From Paraspadella gotoi (lineage: Eukaryota; Chaetognatha), in assembly GCA_051294375.1 (NCBI GenBank), contig CM119270.1, forward strand, positions 6,999,279-7,063,278: a stretch of DNA of 64,000 nt, read 5' to 3'. Shown piece by piece: positions 63,956 through 64,000 of this stretch (within the stretch, counting starts at the first letter, position 1; every line of letters starts with the position of its first letter). The position numbers were made by a program, and so were the translations under genes. The notes below the pieces were generated by a model. The model ran no database searches. It had not been told where the DNA came from and saw nothing but the letters and a program-made list of their open reading frames with translations.

Positions 63956-64000
63956 ATGAGGTTCGGCGCCAGCGTCGCCCTCTACCTCGTCGTCATCGAA
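63956..64000 (+). CDS. Start of a GC-rich reading frame cut by the window edge
   Basis: From the ATG at 63956 the frame reads MRFGASVALYLVVIE to the end of the window. Its codons are GC-rich at the third position, like the five genes here and unlike the AT-rich DNA just upstream. The segment is hydrophobic after a basic start, as in a signal peptide. Only fifteen codons are visible, so function is unknown and chance is not excluded. A three-codon upstream reading frame lies at 63931-63942. Confidence 0.4.
   Translation, partial: MRFGASVALYLVVIE

Overview
The window is nuclear DNA of an invertebrate-type animal. It carries five multi-exon protein genes with spliceosomal introns. Exons are GC-rich with strong third-position bias, while introns and spacers are AT-rich. 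There are very many (GA)n/(CT)n microsatellites and several families of small dispersed repeats. Introns are mostly 70 bp to 1.5 kb, and a kinesin gene that has about 40 exons in vertebrates has 14 coding exons here. The species cannot be named from the sequence. An enkurin gene points to an animal with motile cilia. Abundant GA microsatellites and intron loss occur in several invertebrate lineages, so they are only weak guides.

Layout. 1-6.7 kb: gene-free DNA with GA/CT tracts and remnants of two dispersed repeat families. 6.7-16.5 kb (-): a kinesin-3 of the KIF13/Khc-73 type with motor, FHA and C-terminal CAP-Gly domains. 16.6-21.4 kb: spacer between divergent genes, full of GA/CT tracts. 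21.4-28.6 kb (+): a myotubularin-family pseudophosphatase (MTMR10/12 type) with a dead active site and a long Gln/His-rich tail. 28.6-33.7 kb: AT-rich spacer with minisatellites, a foldback sequence and TTAGGG-like tandem DNA. 33.7-36.8 kb (+): enkurin, with a consensus RFX X-box about 130 bp upstream of its start. 36.8-39.1 kb: spacer between convergent genes. 39.1-51.5 kb (-): a KMT2E (MLL5)/SETD5/UpSET-type chromatin protein with PHD and SET domains; its introns host a terminal-inverted-repeat element and two copies of a dispersed repeat. 51.5-53.6 kb: promoter-like CRE and YY1 motifs, then a tRNA-derived SINE cluster. 53.6-60.5 kb (-): a CCDC9-family gene, followed upstream by a 40-bp minisatellite and a possible 5' UTR exon. 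62-63.95 kb: AT-rich and GA-rich spacer. At the right edge a GC-rich ATG reading frame (+) probably starts another gene.

The five genes have unrelated jobs: vesicle transport, phosphoinositide pseudophosphatase scaffolding, cilia, chromatin and RNA-associated functions. They do not form a pathway. Exon models were built by hand from splice sites, reading phase and family conservation, and every exon junction keeps the frame. I see no new multi-gene system. The most useful observations are the enkurin X-box, two GC-AG introns, the nested inverted-repeat element in the KMT2E intron, four dispersed repeat families, and lineage-specific tails on known proteins.
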